A DNA stretch of 12,048 nt, from positions 1 to 12,048 of the forward strand of contig DMJL01000223.1 of NCBI GenBank assembly GCA_003451785.1, read 5' to 3'. This document shows positions 7,428-12,048 of the stretch, piece after piece (positions within the stretch are counted from its first letter, which is position 1; each line of letters opens with the position of its first letter). Position numbers and translations under genes: made by a program. Below the pieces are notes generated by a model that worked only from the letters and a program-made list of their open reading frames with translations, had not been told where the DNA came from and did not search any database. Source of the stretch: Bacteroidales bacterium. GTDB taxonomy: Bacteria > Bacteroidota > Bacteroidia > Bacteroidales > UBA7960.

Positions 7428-7491
7428 AAGTCAGGGCATCAAACAGCATTTTTATTAATACAAATTGTTTCACATAAATCAAGATTAAAAA

Positions 7492-7770
7492 ATGGCAAAT
7501 ATCAAAATTCAACCATTGGCCGACAGGGTATTAGTTGAGCCTGCTGCGGCAGAAGAGAGAACATTGGGTGGTATAATCATCCCCGACACTGCAAAAGAAA
7601 AACCACAAAGAGGTACCGTAGTAGCAGTTGGAAACGGCAAGAAAGATGAGCCAATGACCGTGAAGGTTGGCGACAAGGTGCTCTATGGTAAATACGCCGG
7701 TACCGAGCTAAGCTATGAAGGCAAGGATTATCTGATCATGCGCGAATCCGACATCGTAGCTGTTATTTAA
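7492..7770 (+). CDS. groES: Co-chaperonin GroES
   Basis: This 92-residue protein is the heptameric lid of the GroEL folding chamber in the cytoplasm. The N-terminal signature PLADRVLVEP (8-17) is followed by the GroEL-binding mobile loop (about 17-31) with its GGIII core (26-30). Later it shows GKYAGTE (66-72) and the ending DYLIMRESDIVAVI. Length is normal. No Shine-Dalgarno site precedes the ATG; the upstream bases are A-rich, as is usual in this phylum. It is the first gene of a two-gene operon, with groEL 44 bases downstream and a terminator between it and secG. Confidence 0.98.
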   Translation: MANIKIQPLADRVLVEPAAAEERTLGGIIIPDTAKEKPQRGTVVAVGNGKKDEPMTVKVGDKVLYGKYAGTELSYEGKDYLIMRESDIVAVI

Positions 7771-7814
7771 TCATCGTATCAATTTTTTTTAAACCCTATT
7801 AAAACATAAAAACC

Positions 7815-9449
7815 ATGGCAAAAGATATAACTTTTGGATTGGAAGCACGGGCTTCGCTCAAAGTTGGTGTAGATAAACTGTCGAATGCAGTGAAAGTAAC
7901 TTTGGGTCCCAAAGGACGCAATGTAATTATTGACAAGAAATTTGGCGCACCCGTAATTACCAAAGACGGTGTAACGGTAGCCAAAGAGATTGAATTGAAA
8001 GACCCAGCCGAGAATATGGGTGCACAAATGGTGAAAGAAGTAGCCAGCAAGACTGCAGATGTTGCAGGCGATGGTACTACCACTGCAACTGTTCTTGCTC
8101 AGGCTATTTTCAACAACGGTTTGAAGAATGTTACTGCAGGTGCAAATCCCATGGATTTGAAGCGCGGTATCGACAAGGCTGTTGAGAAGGTTGTGGAGAA
8201 TCTGCGCAAACAATCGAAAGAAGTTGGCGACAGTAGCGAAAAAATTCAGCAAGTAGCCACTATTTCTGCAAACAACGATAGCTCTATCGGAAAACTTATT
8301 GCCGAAGCTATGTCGAAAGTGAAAAAAGAAGGCGTTATCACCATCGAAGAAGCAAAAGGAACCGAAACCAGCGTAAAAGTGGTAGAAGGTATGCAATTCG
8401 ATCGGGGATACATCAGCCCCTATTTTATTACGGATACCGACAAGATGGAGGCGGTTTACGAATCTCCTTTCATACTGATTTACGATAAGAAGATCAGCAC
8501 CATGAAGGATTTCCTTCCAGTTTTGGAAAAAGTAGTACAAACCGGCAAGCCCTTGGTTATCATTTCTGAGGATGTTGACGGAGAAGCACTTGCTACATTG
8601 GTTGTAAACAAGTTGCGTGGTTCGTTGAAAATTGTTGCTGTAAAAGCTCCCGGTTTTGGCGATCGTCGCAAGGCTATGTTAGAGGATATCGCTATTCTTA
8701 CCGGCGGTACAGTTATCAGCGAAGAGCAAGGCTACAAGTTGGAGAACGCAGATCTTTCGCACCTGGGTAGGGCAGAGAAGATCACTGTTGACAAAGACAA
8801 TACTACCATTGTGAGTGGCCAAGGCGACAAAGAAATGATCAAAGCTCGCGTGAACCAAATCAAAGCTCAGATGGAAAACACCACCAGCGATTACGATCGC
8901 GAGAAGCTGCAAGAGCGCCTTGCTAAATTGGCAGGTGGCGTAGCAGTGCTTTATGTGGGTGCTGCCAGCGAAGTAGAGATGAAGGAGAAAAAAGACCGCT
9001 TCGACGATGCATTGCACGCAACTCGTGCTGCTGTTGAAGAAGGTATTGTGCCCGGTGGCGGAGTAGCCTACATTCGTGCATTGAAAGCACTTGATGGTTT
9101 TGAAGGCGATAATGAAGACGAAACTACAGGTGTTTCTATCGTGCGCCGCGCTCTCGAAGAGCCATTGCGTATGATTGTTGAGAACGCCGGTATCGAAGGT
9201 TCAATCATAGTTCAGAAAGTGAAAGAAGGCAATGATGACTTTGGTTTTAATGCTCGCACCGAGAAGTATGAGCATCTTTATGAGTCTGGTGTGATTGACC
9301 CAACAAAAGTAACCCGCGTAGCATTGGAAAATGCTGCTTCTATTGCCGGTATGCTCCTCACCACCGAGTGCTTGCTTGCCGAAGTAAAAGAAGACAAACC
9401 CGAAATGCCAATGAATCCCGGCATGGGCGGTATGGGCGGCATGATGTAA
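7815..9449 (+). CDS. groEL: Chaperonin GroEL (Hsp60)
   Basis: This 544-residue subunit forms the double-ring ATP-driven folding chamber with GroES. The ATP-binding residues are visible: GPKGRNV (31-37), Asp51 in TKDGVTVA, and GDGTTTAT (85-92) with Asp86. The catalytic Asp398 is in RFDDAL, and the chaperonin signature AAVEEGIVPGGG spans 405-416. The apical domain (about 190-375) contains YISPYF (199-204). The C-terminus ends in the flexible Gly-Met tail PGMGGMGGMM. Length and motifs are fully canonical. It is co-transcribed with groES, with only 44 bases between them and no terminator. A terminator lies just downstream. Confidence 0.99.
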   Translation: MAKDITFGLEARASLKVGVDKLSNAVKVTLGPKGRNVIIDKKFGAPVITKDGVTVAKEIELKDPAENMGAQMVKEVASKTADVAGDGTTTATVLAQAIFNNGLKNVTAGANPMDLKRGIDKAVEKVVENLRKQSKEVGDSSEKIQQVATISANNDSSIGKLIAEAMSKVKKEGVITIEEAKGTETSVKVVEGMQFDRGYISPYFITDTDKMEAVYESPFILIYDKKISTMKDFLPVLEKVVQTGKPLVIISEDVDGEALATLVVNKLRGSLKIVAVKAPGFGDRRKAMLEDIAILTGGTVISEEQGYKLENADLSHLGRAEKITVDKDNTTIVSGQGDKEMIKARVNQIKAQMENTTSDYDREKLQERLAKLAGGVAVLYVGAASEVEMKEKKDRFDDALHATRAAVEEGIVPGGGVAYIRALKALDGFEGDNEDETTGVSIVRRALEEPLRMIVENAGIEGSIIVQKVKEGNDDFGFNARTEKYEHLYESGVIDPTKVTRVALENAASIAGMLLTTECLLAEVKEDKPEMPMNPGMGGMGGMM

Positions 9450-9472
9450 TAGAATCTTGGATTAAAATCCAT

Positions 9473-9508
9473 AAAAAAGGGACTGCTCACTTAGGGCAGT
9501 CCTTTTTT
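9473..9508 (+). terminator. Terminator after groEL, probably bidirectional
   Basis: AAAAAAGGGACTGC pairs with GCAGTCCTTTTTT through one bulged G, around a short loop. The T tract downstream and the A tract upstream would let it also stop transcripts arriving from the convergent purF-like gene. Confidence 0.88.
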
Positions 9509-9556
9509 AGTTCATCACATACGCTCAATAAAGTCCCCGAAAGATTAGCGGAATAA

Positions 9557-9653
9557 AAGTTTAACCGCAAAGGGAGCGAAGCATTTCGCAAAGCGCGCTA
9601 ATTATTTATCTTGGCGTTCCTTGCAATTTTCCTTGCGTTAGTTGCAGTAAAAA
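9557..9653. repeat. Degenerate GCAAAG-rich inverted repeat
   Basis: The left arm (about 9559-9595) contains TTAACCGCAAAGGGAGCGAA and then CGCAAAGCGCGC. The right arm (about 9610-9653) is an imperfect reverse complement, with CTTGGCGTTCCTTGC and CCTTGCGTTAGTTGC. Between them is an AT-rich centre, TAATTATTTAT. Similar GCAAAG-rich elements occur in many Bacteroidota intergenic regions. It encodes nothing visible and sits between the groEL terminator and the convergent purF-like gene. Confidence 0.65.
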
Positions 9654-9734
9654 ACGCATAAAGGTTGGTCAACACTGATATTGATTGAAAAAGCAAAAAG
9701 TTTTGTAACCAATTATAGCATTAATCCACTTCTA

Positions 9735-11636
9735 CTAATAAGCGCGACCTTTCTTGCCTTCTATGAAGTTGATAAATGCCCTGTTGGCTACCCTATTGCC
9801 ACCGGCAGTTGGGTAGTTGCCTGTAAAGTACCAATCGCCTGTGTGATTCGGACAGGCTACATGCAAATCTTCGATGGTTTGAAAAATAATATCTAATGAT
9901 GCCTTTATTTGTGGGGGATGAAGCATTTGCGCTATCTGTGCCGATATTTGGATTGCGCTGAATGGGCGGTAAATATCTTTCACACAATTGACAACCTTAT
10001 CCACTGGCAAATTTTCCTGTTCTTTGCAATTATTGTACACCTGATGCAGTATGGCAGTATTTCCGGTTTTCTTCAGCAGCTCCACTGCCGCCTTGAATGC
10101 GATAAACTCCTCTAAACGCGACATGTCTATCCCATAGCAGTCGGGATATCGTATTTGTGGGGATGATGAAACAATCACAATCTTCTTGGGATTCAGTCTG
10201 TCTAACATTCTCACAATGCTCTGCCTGAGCGTAGTACCGCGCACTATGCTATCGTCAACCACCACCAGATTGTCGATGCCCCTTCGCACCACGCCGTAGG
10301 TTACATCATACACATGGGCAACCAAATCATCGCGATTGTTCTCTTGTGTGATGAAAGTACGCAAACTGGCATCTTTCACAGCTATCAGCTCTACTCGGGG
10401 GCGAATATTGAGAATTTCCAGCAGTTTGTTGTTATCCAATTGGTGGCGTTGCTCTAAGATACGATCGGCTTTCACTTGGTCGCAAAACTCGTGAAGACCC
10501 TCCACCAAGCCCTTAAACGCCGAAGCCGCCGTGTTGGGAATATAGGAGAAAATGGTGTTTTCCAAATCGTGCTCAATATTTTTTAGCACAGCAGGTACCA
10601 ATTTGCGTCCCAAAAGCTTCCGCTCATGGTAAATATCGGCATCCGTGCCCCGCGAAAAATAAATCCGCTCAAACGAACAGGATGCTTTAGTTTGTTTGGG
10701 GGAAATGCCTTTGTTAATAACAGAACCATCTCTTTTAATAATCAATGCATTGCCGGGTTCCAACTCTTGCACCTGATCTTTGGTAAGGTTGAATGCCGTT
10801 TGAATGGCAGGGCGTTCGCTAGCTACAACGACCACTTCATCATTTTTGAAAAAATAAGCCGGACGAATACCCCATGGGTCGCGCATTGCAAATGAATCGC
10901 CATGCCCCAGACAGCCAGTTACCACAAATCCCCCATCCCAATATTTGCCCGCTTGTTGCAAAACGCTGCTTACATCAATATCGCGGGCGATCAATGGCGA
11001 AATCTCCTTTTTACTGAAACCCTTTTTTCTGAATTCGCGGTAAAGATCCTCGTTGGCATCGTCCAAAAAATGACCGAGCTTCTCAAGTATGGTTACGGTA
11101 TCGCCGGTTTCGTTGGGATGTTGTCCAATATTTACCAAACTCTCGAAAAGTTGGTCAACATTGGTAAGGTTGAAGTTGCCTGCAATCATTAGGCTTTTCG
11201 ACATCCAGTTGTTTTCGCGCAAAACCGGATGCACATTCTCAATGGCGTTTCGACCGTATGTGCCATATCGCAAATGCCCTAAGTATAATTCTCCTGCAAA
11301 ATCAAAATGGTTTTTCATCCATTGGGCATCTTGCAACTTTTCTGAATTGTCCTTTCGAATGCGTTGGATGGTTTTATGGATTTTCTCGAAAATTTCCTGT
11401 ATGGGATTGGGGCTATTGCTTCTCAGCCGCGTCATATACCTATCTCCCGGTGCCATGTCGAGCTTTATACACCCTATACCCGAGCCATCTTGGCCCCGAT
11501 TGCGCTGCTTTTCCATTAGCAAAAACAACTTGTTTAGCCCATAAAGAACCGAACCGTAATGAGAATGATAATACTCAAGGGGCTTTAGCAGGCGAAGCAT
11601 CACCACGCCGCACTCGTGTTTTAATATTTCCGCCAT
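9735..11636 (-). CDS. PurF-like amidophosphoribosyltransferase (long Bacteroidota type)
   Basis: PurF takes ammonia from glutamine and joins it to PRPP, the first step of purine synthesis. This 633-residue relative is well over the usual 450-520. The glutaminase domain has the nucleophile Cys9 behind an 8-residue leader (MAEILKHE), like the propeptide of Bacillus PurF. It also has QRNRGQDGSGI (44-54), HLRYGTYG (121-128) and RDPWGIRP (252-259). The phosphoribosyltransferase domain keeps the PRPP loop VVVDDSIVRGTT (458-469) and SSPQIRYPDCYGID (491-504). Where PurF usually has an IPVPDSG-like segment, this protein has SYIPNTAAS (364-372), with an insertion after it. A C-terminal extension (about 550-633) carries GDWYFTGNYPT. 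I expect a separate canonical PurF elsewhere in the genome, so the substrate may differ. It converges on groEL and has its own promoter. Confidence 0.85.
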   Translation of the reverse strand: MAEILKHECGVVMLRLLKPLEYYHSHYGSVLYGLNKLFLLMEKQRNRGQDGSGIGCIKLDMAPGDRYMTRLRSNSPNPIQEIFEKIHKTIQRIRKDNSEKLQDAQWMKNHFDFAGELYLGHLRYGTYGRNAIENVHPVLRENNWMSKSLMIAGNFNLTNVDQLFESLVNIGQHPNETGDTVTILEKLGHFLDDANEDLYREFRKKGFSKKEISPLIARDIDVSSVLQQAGKYWDGGFVVTGCLGHGDSFAMRDPWGIRPAYFFKNDEVVVVASERPAIQTAFNLTKDQVQELEPGNALIIKRDGSVINKGISPKQTKASCSFERIYFSRGTDADIYHERKLLGRKLVPAVLKNIEHDLENTIFSYIPNTAASAFKGLVEGLHEFCDQVKADRILEQRHQLDNNKLLEILNIRPRVELIAVKDASLRTFITQENNRDDLVAHVYDVTYGVVRRGIDNLVVVDDSIVRGTTLRQSIVRMLDRLNPKKIVIVSSSPQIRYPDCYGIDMSRLEEFIAFKAAVELLKKTGNTAILHQVYNNCKEQENLPVDKVVNCVKDIYRPFSAIQISAQIAQMLHPPQIKASLDIIFQTIEDLHVACPNHTGDWYFTGNYPTAGGNRVANRAFINFIEGKKGRAY

Positions 11637-11654
11637 TGAAGGGTAAATTAATTA

Positions 11655-11662
11655 CAAAGGTA
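11655..11662 (-). promoter_or_regulatory. -7 promoter box for the purF-like gene
   Basis: The minus strand reads TACCTTTG, an exact TAnnTTTG match ending 18 bases before the ATG, which implies a leader of only about 12 bases. No -33 TTG was found at the usual distance. Confidence 0.45.
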
Positions 11663-11730
11663 TAAAAAGCAACATTCCTTGTTAGCGGTAAGATAACGCT
11701 AATTACAATTATCCATACATCCTTCAATGC

Positions 11731-12048
11731 TTGGCGGAATTTGTAATTCCGCCATAAAATAGATCCTTCGCTTTGCTCAGGACGACAAGATGCTAATCGA
11801 AGAATTGCATGCTGACCGAAGTGCCTGCAATGAGCAAAGTCGAATTGAAGCATCCCACGCTTGGCGGAATTTGTAATTCCTACATAAAATAGATCCTTCG
11901 CTTTGCTCAGGATGACAAGATGCCAATCGAAGATTGTCATGCTGAACGATTTGCCTGCAATGAGCAAAGTCGAATTGATGCATCCCATGTTTGGCGGAAT
12001 TTGTAATTCCGCCATAAAATAGATTCTTCGCTTCGCTCAGGATGACAA
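11731..12048. repeat. Tandem 130-bp hairpin-forming repeats (two full copies, third cut by the window edge)
   Basis: Copies begin at 11731, 11861 and 11991, exactly 130 bases apart; the last is cut at 12048. Each starts with TTGGCGGAATTTGTAATTCC. In copies 1 and 3 this gives a perfect 9-bp dyad GGCGGAATT-TGT-AATTCCGCC (11733-11753 and 11993-12013); in copy 2 only the inner GGAATT/AATTCC remains. A second nested dyad follows in copy 2: TTCGCTTTGCTCA (11897-11909) with TGAGCAAAGTCGAA (11961-11974), and inside it TCAGGATGACAA (11907-11918) with TTGTCATGCTGA (11934-11945). Copies differ by scattered substitutions without length change. Frames across the array give peptides such as PEQSEGSI, which I regard as repeat-derived and not real proteins. 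Confidence 0.92.

Noticed and set aside
7300..7491. CIRCE (HrcA operator) upstream of groES
   Set aside because: I looked for TTAGCACTC-N9-GAGTGCTAA and found nothing close to both arms.
7779..8540. A 253-codon open frame on the minus strand opposite groEL
   Set aside because: It lies antisense to the unambiguous 5' half of groEL, is rich in Phe/Tyr/His/Cys in an unnatural way, and resembles no protein family; it is a by-product of groEL codon usage.
11575..12015. Open frames of 146 and 68 codons on the minus strand across the right-hand repeats
   Set aside because: Their translations are internally repetitive (PEQSEGSI, ILSKAKDL) and follow the 130-bp repeat, so they are repeat-derived, not genes.
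11731..12048. CRISPR array
   Set aside because: The repeats are 130 bp and directly abutting, without short repeats separated by unique spacers, and no cas genes are present.

Overview
The window looks like chromosomal DNA of a member of the Bacteroidota. The protein families are typical of the phylum: a short LptE-family lipoprotein, a 633-residue PurF-like protein, and a sigma-54 activator next to lptE, secG and groESL. Start codons are preceded by A-rich sequence instead of Shine-Dalgarno sites. Exact copies of the Bacteroidota -7 promoter box (TAnnTTTG) lie just upstream of four transcription units. No phage, plasmid, transposase or CRISPR genes are visible; this is mostly core genome with repeat-bearing gaps.

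Left part (1-3520, all minus strand): the first 271 codons of a polysaccharide flippase that runs off the window edge, an unrecognised 70-residue protein, tRNA-Arg(CCU), and methionyl-tRNA synthetase, which starts at GTG. A gene-free stretch of about 770 bases (3521-4288) separates these from the plus-strand block.

Middle part (4289-9449, all plus strand): a sigma-54 enhancer-binding protein without a receiver domain; then lptE, an uncharacterised TPR-like gene and secG, spaced 3-6 bases apart and closed by a strong terminator; then groES-groEL, closed by a second terminator. The block combines LPS export (LptE), protein secretion (SecG) and folding (GroESL). The groES gap lacks an exact TAnnTTTG box but has a good match to a -24/-12 sigma-54 promoter. 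This suggests, as an inference, that the linked activator or another of its class controls the chaperonin.

Right part (9509-12048): a degenerate GCAAAG-rich inverted repeat, a convergent PurF-like amidotransferase/phosphoribosyltransferase with altered active-site surroundings and a C-terminal extension, and a tandem array of hairpin-forming 130-bp repeats that reaches the window edge.

The strongest candidates for new biology are the possible sigma-54 control of groESL beside an envelope/secretion operon, the unknown gene between lptE and secG, and the divergent PurF-like enzyme. None of these is proven by sequence alone.
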